Shown here piece by piece: positions 51,007 to 59,550 of a stretch of 64,000 nucleotides of DNA. Positions within the stretch are counted from its first letter, which is position 1; the number at the start of each line of letters is the position of its first letter. The notes under the pieces were generated by a model that ran no database searches, was not told the origin of the DNA, and was given only the letters and a program-made list of their open reading frames with translations. Source of the DNA: CAJXZP01 sp041563475 (GTDB taxonomy: Bacteria; Bacteroidota; Bacteroidia; Flavobacteriales_G; Salibacteraceae). A program made the position numbers and the translations under genes. The stretch lies in assembly GCA_041563475.1 (NCBI GenBank), contig JBFFMY010000001.1:62001-126000 (forward strand). Direction: 5' to 3'.

Positions 51007-53148
51007 ATGGGAAGAAAGAACAAAGGAAATTTCCATTCCAAAAAAGGAAAAAATCTAAAAAAAATTAAAGATCAAATACTGGATGTTTTTAATGAAAATC
51101 CAAATAAAATATTAAACCACAAACAATTAGCCGCCCGACTGAACTTTACAAGTTCAAGTGATAAAAACTTAATTATAAAAGCTATTGGCGGTTTAAAGGC
51201 TGCAAGAGAATTACAGGAAACTGCTCCAGGTAAATTTGCGCGAGTTTCTATTCCTAAAGTAATTCAGGGTAAAATAGAATTAAAAAGAAACGGTATTGCT
51301 TACGTTATTACGGAGCAACTAGATGAGGATGTTTTTATCCCCCCCAAATTTGTGCACCATGCCCTAGATGGGGATGAGGTAAAAATAGCACTTCTGGCTT
51401 CTAGACGGGGCAAAGGGTATTCCGGACAGGTGGTAGAGATTGTGGAAAGAGCACAATCTAATTTTGTTGGGATTATTGAAATCTCCAAAAATTTCGCCTT
51501 TTTAGTACCGGATAAACAAAACATGCCAGTCGATATTTTTATCCCATTGAGCAAGCTAAAAGGGGCTAAAAACGGAGAGAAATGTATTGCTTCCATTACG
51601 GAATGGCCAAAAGACGCCTCAAGCCCTTTTGGTGAAATTGTAGAAGTTTTAGGTAAAGTTGGCGATGCGGATACCGAAGCATATTCCATTCTTGCACAGT
51701 ACAATTTACCGCATAAATTTCCAGTAGAAGTGGAAAAGGTTGCAGCTAAAATATCCTTAACCATTGGCGAAGAAGAATTAAAGGCTCGAAAAGATTACCG
51801 AAAGGTGACTACTTTTACCATTGACCCAGTAGATGCAAAAGATTTCGATGATGCACTTTCATTTAAGAAATTAAAAAACGGCAACTTCGAAGTAGGAGTG
51901 CATATTGCCGATGTTACGCATTATGTTAAGCCAGGCGACATGATTGATCAGGAGGCAATTGATAGAGCCACTTCGGTTTATTTAGTAGATCGTGTGGTGC
52001 CAATGCTACCTGAAGTTCTATCGAATGGGGTGTGTTCTTTACGTCCAAATGAAGATAAACTCACCTTCGCGGTGCTATTTGAAATTACACCAGAAGCACA
52101 AATTGTAAGTAAATGGATCGGAAGAACCATCATCCACTCTGATAGACGATTTGCGTATGAGGAGGTGCAAGAGATATTGGAAGCAGGAAAAGGAGAGTAT
52201 TCGGAAGAGTTAATTCAGCTAAATACTTTAGCAAAAATTGTTCGTCAAGATAGATTAGATCATGGTTCAATTGCCTTTGATAAGGTGGAGGTACGTTTTA
52301 CATTAGATGAACACAAAAAGCCTGCAGGTGTATATTTTAAAGTTCAAAAGGATGCACACAAACTTATTGAGGAGTTTATGTTATTGGCCAATAAAGCTGT
52401 GGCCGAACGAATTGCCATACCGAAAAAAGGAGAAAATGTAAAGACATTTGTGTATCGAATCCATGATAAACCGAACCCTGAAAAATTGATTGCGTTCTCT
52501 GAGTTTATCAAAACGTTCGGGTACAAATTCAATACTAAAACCGAAAATATTGCGAGTTCCATGAATAAATTATTGATGGAAGTACAAGGTCAAAGAGAAG
52601 AAAACCTTATTGAAACCTTAGCCATTCGAACAATGGCAAAAGCAGTTTACAGCACCCAAAATATTGGGCATTATGGTTTAGGATTTGCCAACTATACGCA
52701 TTTTACTTCTCCTATTCGTAGGTATCCGGATATGATGGTTCATCGCTTGTTGCAACAGTATTTGGACGGGAAACCTTCGGCTGATGAAGCCTCGTATGAG
52801 AAATGGTGCAAGCATAGTTCGAATCAAGAAAAACTAGCCGCGGATGCGGAACGTGAATCTATCAAGTATTTTCAAGTTTTGTTTATGGAAAATGAAGTTG
52901 GAAAATCGTTTAAAGGAGTTATTTCTGGGGTTACCGAATGGGGTATTTATGTGGAAATAATTGAAAATAAATGTGAAGGAATGGTTCGCCTACGCGAAAT
53001 AAGTGGAGATTATTTTACCTTCGATGAAAAGCATCACCGTATTGTTGGAAATAATACGGGTAAGATGTATCAGTTAGGAGATGAGGTTGAGATCACCGTT
53101 AAGGAGGCTGATTTAGCGAATAGAAGATTGGATTTTGTATTGGATTAA
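51007..53148 (+). CDS. rnr: Ribonuclease R
   Basis: 713 residues of the RNB family, a processive 3'-5' exoribonuclease able to degrade structured RNA. In order: a basic, Lys-rich start, a winged-helix-like region, two cold-shock OB domains, the RNB catalytic domain (about 255-580) with TIDPVDAKDFDDAL carrying the metal-binding Asp residues, and YTHFTSPIRRYPDMMVHR. A C-terminal S1 domain (about 630-710) includes GVISGVTEWGIYVEI. It overlaps the convergent DUF6495 gene by 4 bp. Confidence 0.97.
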   Translation: MGRKNKGNFHSKKGKNLKKIKDQILDVFNENPNKILNHKQLAARLNFTSSSDKNLIIKAIGGLKAARELQETAPGKFARVSIPKVIQGKIELKRNGIAYVITEQLDEDVFIPPKFVHHALDGDEVKIALLASRRGKGYSGQVVEIVERAQSNFVGIIEISKNFAFLVPDKQNMPVDIFIPLSKLKGAKNGEKCIASITEWPKDASSPFGEIVEVLGKVGDADTEAYSILAQYNLPHKFPVEVEKVAAKISLTIGEEELKARKDYRKVTTFTIDPVDAKDFDDALSFKKLKNGNFEVGVHIADVTHYVKPGDMIDQEAIDRATSVYLVDRVVPMLPEVLSNGVCSLRPNEDKLTFAVLFEITPEAQIVSKWIGRTIIHSDRRFAYEEVQEILEAGKGEYSEELIQLNTLAKIVRQDRLDHGSIAFDKVEVRFTLDEHKKPAGVYFKVQKDAHKLIEEFMLLANKAVAERIAIPKKGENVKTFVYRIHDKPNPEKLIAFSEFIKTFGYKFNTKTENIASSMNKLLMEVQGQREENLIETLAIRTMAKAVYSTQNIGHYGLGFANYTHFTSPIRRYPDMMVHRLLQQYLDGKPSADEASYEKWCKHSSNQEKLAADAERESIKYFQVLFMENEVGKSFKGVISGVTEWGIYVEIIENKCEGMVRLREISGDYFTFDEKHHRIVGNNTGKMYQLGDEVEITVKEADLANRRLDFVLD

Positions 53149-53624
53149 TCCAAATTTACAAGTTCTTTCAGTTGATTAAACCACGCTTCATTTGCCATGT
53201 AAGCACCATTTTTGATCCACATGAACATTTCATGTTCGCGTAGTTTTTCGTGCTTTTTTGTGGCCGAAAAAATTTCTATTTCGTTCGAAGATAAACCTTG
53301 GCTAACATCTTTTTGAAAGTTGTCGGTGTTCAAATTTATTGGGCTTCCCTCTTTCACACGAATTCCAATAACAAAAGCTTCATTATCATCAAATCGAATA
53401 GCTTTAAATTCTTTAGCGCTAATGTGCTCTAAGAACTGGCATTTTGTTAAAGCTTGTTCATAAACCAAATCACTATAAATATCAATAACCTTTTCGGCAC
53501 TAGAAATATCCTCCGATTTCATTTTTTGCCAAGCGTCTGAGTCAATTCCTTGGGAAGCCAAAAATCGAATAAAATCATCTTTCAGATTTTCTAATTCTGA
53601 GGAGGTTAAACGTTGGTACTGCAT
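53145..53624 (-). CDS. DUF6495-family protein
   Basis: 159 residues, cytosolic, with no signal or membrane helix. The start YQRLTSSELENLKDDFIRFLAS and the end WIKNGAYMANEAWFNQLKEL (residues about 3-24 and 135-155) match a protein family that I associate with DUF6495 and that is restricted to Bacteroidota. Function unknown. It lies 14 bp downstream of the peroxiredoxin gene, so the two may be co-transcribed. Confidence 0.7.
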   Translation of the reverse strand: MQYQRLTSSELENLKDDFIRFLASQGIDSDAWQKMKSEDISSAEKVIDIYSDLVYEQALTKCQFLEHISAKEFKAIRFDDNEAFVIGIRVKEGSPINLNTDNFQKDVSQGLSSNEIEIFSATKKHEKLREHEMFMWIKNGAYMANEAWFNQLKELVNLD

Positions 53625-53638
53625 AATTTTTCCATTTT

Positions 53639-54175
53639 TTATTTCAGGTTTTCCAACACTTTTCGCGCTTCTTCTACATGTTTTTCGGCATTACCCATAG
53701 AATCAAAAGCATATTGAATAATCCCGTTTTTGTCGGCAATAAAAGTTACTCGGCCAGGAATAATATTCATAAACTTTCCTTTCACCCCAAATTTTAGCCT
53801 AACCTCATTTTCTTCATCACTGAGTAGGGTAAACGGAAGAGTATACTTTTCAATAAATTCGGTATGTGATTCGGGTGAATCCGCACTAATTCCAATCACC
53901 AGCGCATCCAAATCGGTAAAAACCTCAAATTCATCACGAAACTTACACGCTTCCTTTGTGCATCCAGGAGTGTCGTCTTTCGGGTAAAAATATATTACAA
54001 GGTTCTTTTTTCCTATGAAATTGGCAATGTCAAATATTTCAGAATTTTGATCTTTTAAGGTGAATTGAGGAACTTTATCTCCTTTTTCAAGGGTTTGGAC
54101 GTCATCTTGGTTAATGAACGTAAAAGCGACTAATCCTAAAGCCGCAAAAATGCTTATTACAATTCCTTTTGTCAT
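53639..54175 (-). CDS. bcp: Peroxiredoxin, Bcp/PrxQ type, with N-terminal membrane anchor
   Basis: 178 residues. A thioredoxin-fold peroxidase with peroxidatic Cys72 and resolving Cys77 in DDTPGCTKEACKFRDEF, the PrxQ arrangement; it reduces hydroperoxides. Unlike the usual cytosolic Bcp of about 150 residues, it has a hydrophobic N-terminal helix (about 4-21), which predicts membrane anchoring or export. The DUF6495 gene follows; hflX lies upstream 37 bp away on the same strand. Confidence 0.94.
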   Translation of the reverse strand: MTKGIVISIFAALGLVAFTFINQDDVQTLEKGDKVPQFTLKDQNSEIFDIANFIGKKNLVIYFYPKDDTPGCTKEACKFRDEFEVFTDLDALVIGISADSPESHTEFIEKYTLPFTLLSDEENEVRLKFGVKGKFMNIIPGRVTFIADKNGIIQYAFDSMGNAEKHVEEARKVLENLK

Positions 54176-54212
54176 GAACTTCTAAATTTAAATCGATTCT
54201 TTCCTCCACTAT

Positions 54213-55409
54213 TTAGTACAAGAAATCATGGTAAGGAAACCGAGCAGCGTGTATTTTTTTGGCCATGGTATACAAATCCTCTCGAAGTTGCGGTATGTTC
54301 TCGCGTTTTGCTGCAGAGATAAAAATACAATTATCATTAAGGGTGCTCATCCATGTTTTTTGAAGATCGGCTAATGAAACATGGTGCTCTCCTTCTCCGG
54401 TATAGTCAAATTCACCCTCTTCCATTCCGCTGTATGCATCTATTTTGTTAAACACCACTATCGTTGGTTTATCCCCACTTTCTATTTCCGCTAAAACACC
54501 ATTAACAGTGTTATAATGATCCTCAAAATTGGGGTGAGAAATATCTACAACGTGCAATAAAACATCGGCTTCTCTTACCTCGTCCAAAGTGGATTTAAAA
54601 GATTCCACCAACTGGGTAGGTAGCTTTCGGATAAAACCAACAGTATCGGTAAGGAGAATGGGTAAATTATGAATGGCAATTTTACGCACCGTAGTATCCA
54701 AAGTGGCAAAAAGTTTGTTTTCAGCAAATACATTCGACTTACACAAGAGATTCATTAATGTAGATTTACCAACGTTTGTGTATCCGACTAGGGCTACGCG
54801 AACCAGTTTTCCACGGTTTTGACGCTGCGTAAACATTTGCTTATCAATGGTGATAAGTTTCTTTTCAAGCAATGAAATTTTCTTCCGAATGTCTCGTCTA
54901 TCCGTTTCAATTTCTTTTTCACCCGAGCCACCACGTGTAGAAGTTCCTCCACGTTGACGTTCAAGGTGTGTCCAAAGGCGGGTTAAACGAGGCAATAAAT
55001 ATTTAGAACGCGCCAGCTCAACTTGCGTTTTTGCTTGTGCTGTTTGCGCTCTGAATTGAAAAATATCTAGAATTAACAGACTTCTATCGTAAATTTTGAT
55101 ATTTAATTCTCTTTCAATGTTGCGTAATTGAGAGGGACTTAAATCGTCATCAAAGATGGCAACATCAATATTATTTTCGACAATATAGACGCGTATTTCT
55201 TCGAGCTTTCCTTTACCCACAAAGGTTTTTAAATCAGCTTTTTGGAGTCCTTGTGTAAAAGATCTTTCGGTATCAATACTTAAAGTGTTGGCCAAAAACT
55301 CTAGCTCTGCAAGATACTCAGCGACTTTTTCAGCATTTTGGGATGGCGTAATCAGGCCAATTAAAACAGCACGCTCACGAATTGGAGCAGTATCAAATAA
55401 CTTACCCAT
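54213..55409 (-). CDS. hflX: Ribosome-associated GTPase HflX
   Basis: 398 residues: an N-terminal HflX domain (about 10-110), a coiled-coil linker with the RLWTHLERQRGGTSTRGGSGE segment (residues about 140-160), and a GTPase domain with G1 GYTNVGKST, G3 DTVGF and G4 FNKID. HflX splits stalled or heat-damaged 70S ribosomes in the cytosol. It starts 8 bp inside the upstream membrane-protein gene, a coupled overlap. Confidence 0.97.
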   Translation of the reverse strand: MGKLFDTAPIRERAVLIGLITPSQNAEKVAEYLAELEFLANTLSIDTERSFTQGLQKADLKTFVGKGKLEEIRVYIVENNIDVAIFDDDLSPSQLRNIERELNIKIYDRSLLILDIFQFRAQTAQAKTQVELARSKYLLPRLTRLWTHLERQRGGTSTRGGSGEKEIETDRRDIRKKISLLEKKLITIDKQMFTQRQNRGKLVRVALVGYTNVGKSTLMNLLCKSNVFAENKLFATLDTTVRKIAIHNLPILLTDTVGFIRKLPTQLVESFKSTLDEVREADVLLHVVDISHPNFEDHYNTVNGVLAEIESGDKPTIVVFNKIDAYSGMEEGEFDYTGEGEHHVSLADLQKTWMSTLNDNCIFISAAKRENIPQLREDLYTMAKKIHAARFPYHDFLY

Positions 55410-55845
55410 TCAAGTGGTTCCAAGGAATTCTAATTAGAAATAAGACCAAGGCAATTGAGAAGAAAATAATAACGGTTTTGAATTTACTACTATCGGTAGG
55501 TTTTTTCTTCATGGCAATTCTGCCAATGGTAATCATAATAACGCCCAAAATCATTGCCATAGGATGTTCTACCACCATTAAACGAATTGTTGAATCTTTC
55601 ATCGCGGTTCCCATGTCTGAGAAATGGTGACTCATTGGCCCAACCGTTAATAAAACGAGTCCAATTATTAATTGAATATGCGATAAAATCATTACCAATA
55701 ATGTGGTTTTATCTTCCATTTCTCCAAAAGGTTCATTTCCTATTTTTTTGAAAGCAAACTTACCAATGGTAAAAAGCAGAAAAATTAGCAATGCGATCAT
55801 TACGAAGTAATGCGTTGAGCGTAGAATCGAAAAAAAGTTGTCCAT
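55402..55845 (-). CDS. Small four-helix membrane protein (cytochrome b-like, unnamed family)
   Basis: 147 residues with four membrane helices (about 12-28, 49-67, 87-106, 117-138). Several histidines sit at helix ends (His11 or 12, HIQ, HHF, EHPMAM), and this type of Bacteroidota protein is sometimes labelled cytochrome B. Heme binding is possible but unproven. It shares an 8-bp overlap with hflX and has a consensus promoter just upstream, so it leads that transcript. Confidence 0.65.
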   Translation of the reverse strand: MDNFFSILRSTHYFVMIALLIFLLFTIGKFAFKKIGNEPFGEMEDKTTLLVMILSHIQLIIGLVLLTVGPMSHHFSDMGTAMKDSTIRLMVVEHPMAMILGVIMITIGRIAMKKKPTDSSKFKTVIIFFSIALVLFLIRIPWNHLNG

Positions 55846-55868
55846 ATTTATTTGGTTTTATTGGTGCG

Positions 55869-55876
55869 CAAAAATA
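55869..55876 (-). promoter_or_regulatory. -7 promoter element of the membrane protein-hflX operon
   Basis: TATTTTTG on the minus strand matches TAnnTTTG, 23 bp upstream of the ATG at 55845. Confidence 0.5.
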
Positions 55877-55909
55877 GATAACCCATGTTAGTTAAAGGGG
55901 GTAAAGCCC

Positions 55910-57088
55910 CTACATTTCTAAGCTAAAATATTTGCCTTTGGTATCAATTTTAAGTTTTGTTCTGTTTTGTATACTGTTAATCACGTTGTCGCCCAATAAT
56001 TGATGGCGCCAGGTTTGATTTAAGGACTCATCAAAGTAATCTAAATCCCATTTCATTCTTTTGTAATTAGAGCGGTTAATTACCAATTCAGGAGCAACCT
56101 TCTGCTCACTACAGATTATTTTAATACCGAGATAAAGGATGTCCATTACGGCATCAATTCGCGGTTTAACAGGTGCGTTTTGTGAAATAGAGTCCATTAT
56201 TTCTTGCTCCTCTGTAGTAATAGGCTCTTCAAACATAGCCAAGAAAACTTTCGCATTTTTTTGTACTACATGATCGGGTAAAAGACGGTTATGAAGTAAA
56301 GATTCTTTACCTCCCTTGACTGCTTTAACAATATGTGCGATATACTTCTTTTGTAAAGCTCTTTCTTTAGGTTGATTTTTCTTTTCTGCAATATCAATGC
56401 GCCATCGGTATAAGCGTAATAGAAAAAGTTTCTCGTTGTTGTTTATTTTGTTAAGCATACTGTTGGTAAGAAACTCCTTGTTTCGGTCAATAGCATAATA
56501 TTCTGCCGATTGCATTTTATTGAATTCTTCCGTTAACCACGTTTCCCTTTTTTTGTCCCGTAATTTTTGCGCCATCTTAATCCAAAGCTGCTCTAAATAA
56601 AGCACATCATTTAGGGCATATTGCAATTGTTTTTTGGAGATTGGCCGAGACTCCCAATCTGAAACGGCCGATCCTTTATCTAGCCTAACGCGTAATTCAC
56701 CCTGAAGCAAATTGGCAAACGAAACAGGATAAGAATAGCCAATAAAACCGGCAGCTATTTGGGTGTCAAAAACATTTACCGGAAGTACGCCAAATTGTTG
56801 GAAGAGTAATCGGTAGTCATTCTCACCCGCATGGGTAATTTTTAAAATTTCGGGGTCTGTGATCAATTTTAAGAAGGGCTTTAAATGAGGTAATTTCAAA
56901 GAATCAATCAAGTAATTCCCATGTTCTGAAGCGATTTGGATAAGACATAAAACAGGGACAAAAGTTTTTTCTCCAATAAACTCGGTATCAAATCCAATCC
57001 ATTTTACCTCTTTGTTTATCGCGTAAAACTCATTTAAACCATCTAAAGTATCAATATATTGGTGGTCGGTTACCGTTGTCGTGTTCAT
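55910..57088 (-). CDS. rnd: Ribonuclease D
   Basis: 392 residues with an N-terminal DEDDy 3'-5' exonuclease domain (GFDTEFIGEK, THAGENDYRLLFQ, QYALNDVLYLEQLW) and a C-terminal HRDC-type helical domain starting about residue 220. RNase D trims the 3' ends of tRNA and other stable RNA precursors. Length matches the family. Monocistronic on the minus strand, 64 bp from the next gene in the same direction. Confidence 0.94.
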   Translation of the reverse strand: MNTTTVTDHQYIDTLDGLNEFYAINKEVKWIGFDTEFIGEKTFVPVLCLIQIASEHGNYLIDSLKLPHLKPFLKLITDPEILKITHAGENDYRLLFQQFGVLPVNVFDTQIAAGFIGYSYPVSFANLLQGELRVRLDKGSAVSDWESRPISKKQLQYALNDVLYLEQLWIKMAQKLRDKKRETWLTEEFNKMQSAEYYAIDRNKEFLTNSMLNKINNNEKLFLLRLYRWRIDIAEKKNQPKERALQKKYIAHIVKAVKGGKESLLHNRLLPDHVVQKNAKVFLAMFEEPITTEEQEIMDSISQNAPVKPRIDAVMDILYLGIKIICSEQKVAPELVINRSNYKRMKWDLDYFDESLNQTWRHQLLGDNVINSIQNRTKLKIDTKGKYFSLEM

Positions 57089-57287
57089 GGCTGCAAGGTA
57101 GGAATTTTAGTTCAGTTTTGTTAAATTTATATTTCTCATGAACGTAACAATTCGTATAACCCCTTCAATTAACAACAGGCACCCTTTGGTTGGTTAATTG
57201 TTAAAAACATAATGATTTGGTAGAAAATTTTTAAAATAATTTCCCCACTTTTATAGGGCAATTTGCATCGAAATTTAACACTACACT

Positions 57288-58640
57288 ATGGCGAAGAAAA
57301 AGAAGCAAAACAAAATTTTTGTATTGGACACCTCGGTCATTCTATTTGACCACAATTCTATTAATAATTTCGAAGATAATGACGTAGCCATTCCAATCAC
57401 CGTTCTGGAAGAGCTGGACAATTTTAAAAAAGGAAGTGACACGAAAAACTTTGAGGCTAGAGAGTTTATACGCACGTTAGATAAGCTTTCAGAAAGCCAT
57501 TTACTTCAGGATTGGAACAATTTGAACGGCTCTACTAAGGGTCGCTTTAAAGTGATTATGGAAAACCAATCCCGTATGATGTCAGGGAGATTAACCGAAG
57601 CGGATATAATTTTTGGCACGAGTAAAAATGATCATAAAATTCTAGATTCCGCTGTGTTTTTAGCAGAAGAAAATCCAGAAGATTTGGTTACGCTTGTATC
57701 TAAAGACATTAATCTAAGGTTAAAAGCGAAGGCTTTGGGAATAAATGCTGCGGATTATGAAACGGGAAAAATAAACGATTTACAGGCGCTTAACACTGGA
57801 AAAAGTCACATTGAAAATGTTCCCGATGACATTATTGAGTTGCTTTTTAAGGAAGGTAAAGTTCCGGAAGATCGTTTAGATTTTTTGAAAGTTAGAAATA
57901 ATGAGTATTATGTTTTGCAGGGGGATAATAGTTCTGTTTTGGCCTATTTTAATCCCATTGAGAGGGTTCTAGAACGTATTGATAAACATAAGTGTTACGG
58001 AATTACCCCAAGAAATGCGGAACAAACTTTTGCCGTGCATGCTATTCTAAATCCCGATGTTAAATTAGTTACGTTACAAGGCGTTGCAGGTACCGGAAAA
58101 ACACTTTTATCCTTAGCCGCAGCAATAGAGAGTAGAAGGCATTTTAAACAAATTTATTTGGCTCGGCCTATTGTTCCTTTAAGCAATAAGGATATTGGAT
58201 ATTTGCCGGGAGACATGAAGGCGAAAATTAATCCGTATATGGAGCCATTATGGGATAATTTAAAGTTTATAAAAAACCAATGGCGTGAAACAGATCCTAA
58301 TTACCATAGAATTGAAGAAATGGTCAATAAGGAAAAAATTGTAGTAACCCCGCTGGCCTATATTCGAGGAAGGAGCTTATCTAATGTTATTTTTATAGTG
58401 GATGAAGCACAAAACCTTACTCCACACGAAATAAAAACTATTATTACGCGTGCCGGTGAAAACACCAAAATGATTTTTTCTGGCGATATTTATCAAATTG
58501 ATACACCGTATTTAGATGAGCATTCTAATGGATTATCGTATTTGATTGACCGGTTAAAAGGGAATGAAATTTTTGCCCATGTAACACTCGAAAAAGGGGA
58601 GCGTAGTGAACTCTCCAATCTTGCAGGTGAATTATTATAG
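57288..58640 (+). CDS. PIN-PhoH2 fusion ATPase/RNase
   Basis: 450 residues with an N-terminal PIN-domain nuclease (about 8-160, VLDTSVILFD, ITVLEELDNFK and an acidic pocket) joined to a PhoH ATPase (about 235-450). The ATPase has Walker A GVAGTGKTLL and Walker B VIFIVDEAQN. The PhoH2 arrangement works as an ATP-dependent RNA helicase and RNase in characterised members; in vivo targets are unknown. A Lys-rich MAKKKKQNK start is visible. Confidence 0.95.
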   Translation: MAKKKKQNKIFVLDTSVILFDHNSINNFEDNDVAIPITVLEELDNFKKGSDTKNFEAREFIRTLDKLSESHLLQDWNNLNGSTKGRFKVIMENQSRMMSGRLTEADIIFGTSKNDHKILDSAVFLAEENPEDLVTLVSKDINLRLKAKALGINAADYETGKINDLQALNTGKSHIENVPDDIIELLFKEGKVPEDRLDFLKVRNNEYYVLQGDNSSVLAYFNPIERVLERIDKHKCYGITPRNAEQTFAVHAILNPDVKLVTLQGVAGTGKTLLSLAAAIESRRHFKQIYLARPIVPLSNKDIGYLPGDMKAKINPYMEPLWDNLKFIKNQWRETDPNYHRIEEMVNKEKIVVTPLAYIRGRSLSNVIFIVDEAQNLTPHEIKTIITRAGENTKMIFSGDIYQIDTPYLDEHSNGLSYLIDRLKGNEIFAHVTLEKGERSELSNLAGELL

Positions 58641-58690
58641 CTTGAGATTCTTTGCTTCGTTTAAGGAGTATATAATCGAACAAGTTTAAA

Positions 58691-58698
58691 TAGATTTG
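58691..58698 (+). promoter_or_regulatory. -7 promoter element of the 117-residue hypothetical gene
   Basis: TAGATTTG matches TAnnTTTG and ends 8 bp before the ATG at 58707, so the transcript has almost no leader. This rules out the GTG at 58698 as start. Confidence 0.5.
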
Positions 58699-58706
58699 TG
58701 CTCCGT

Positions 58707-59060
58707 ATGATAAACGAGCAATTTACAGATAACGATTGGGTGGAGGCTAAACTAAAATTTGAAGCAATTTTTGGTGGGGGGATTGAAATGGATGGAATTC
58801 TGTTTTTGATTGGAATACAAGAACTAGGACAAGGGTTTCGAACCTTTGAGAAAGATGAAAAGATGAACCTGATGCATATTGCCGTTTGCAGATTACTTAT
58901 GCCATTCGGATATTACTCATTTTCACACAAAGATGCAGATGGTTGGCCTCATTATGAGAAATCGGCCATTGCGCCAGGGCTATCAAATAAAGATCAGGAA
59001 AAACTCTTAAAACAAGCGGTTATTATTTACAGTCGTACAGAATTACCGTCTGAACACTAG
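58707..59060 (+). CDS. Conserved hypothetical protein
   Basis: 117 residues, cytosolic, no signal or membrane helix. The sequence has conserved-looking segments (FTDNDWVEAKLKFEAIFGG, GILFLIGIQELGQGF, MHIAVCRLLMPFGYY, DADGWPHYE) that I recall in uncharacterised Bacteroidota proteins. No function can be assigned. The last 38 bp overlap the convergent lipoprotein gene. Confidence 0.75.
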   Translation: MINEQFTDNDWVEAKLKFEAIFGGGIEMDGILFLIGIQELGQGFRTFEKDEKMNLMHIAVCRLLMPFGYYSFSHKDADGWPHYEKSAIAPGLSNKDQEKLLKQAVIIYSRTELPSEH

Positions 59061-59436
59061 TTTGTTCTGGTTTTACGCTAATAGTGGTAAACCCGCAAAT
59101 AGTATCTCGTGTAATAATCCATTGGGTATCAGGTAAAACATTTACAAGCTGAGAATCTAATATGTTTCCTGCACCAGTCACTAATAACACCATGGGTAAA
59201 TCGAACTCTTTGGTATAGACGCCATTCTTATCTGCCTTACCTATAATTTCAATCTCACAGGGTCTATTTACAGACGATGTACAGGTCAACATTATATCCG
59301 CATTAGGAATTGGCACACCGTCTTTCGACACGACATGTATTTCCGCAATGGTGGGCTCAACGTCTTTCTTACAAGAAGAAACAAATAAAAACCCTAGAAT
59401 GGTTGCAACTACTGCTATGTTGAATATACTTTTCAT
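59023..59436 (-). CDS. Small lipoprotein with a beta-sandwich domain
   Basis: 137 residues with a lipoprotein leader (lipobox VSSC, cysteine at about 22) and a Lys-Lys-Asp after it. The mature part looks like a carboxypeptidase-regulatory or Ig-like beta-sandwich (VSKDGVPIPNADIMLTC, GKADKNGVYTKEF), with several Cys that may form disulfides. It lies 115 bp downstream of the TonB receptor gene on the same strand and may be part of an uptake complex (inference). Confidence 0.7.
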   Translation of the reverse strand: MKSIFNIAVVATILGFLFVSSCKKDVEPTIAEIHVVSKDGVPIPNADIMLTCTSSVNRPCEIEIIGKADKNGVYTKEFDLPMVLLVTGAGNILDSQLVNVLPDTQWIITRDTICGFTTISVKPEQTSVQTVILYDCK

Positions 59437-59550
59437 AATTATTAATCTAAAACGGTGGTAAATTTAGCCTCAAAGTTAATTAGTTATCCTTGAGAGGCCT
59501 CAATATTAGTTATACCATCTCTTTTTTACAAATAAAAAACGTTGGTTGAT

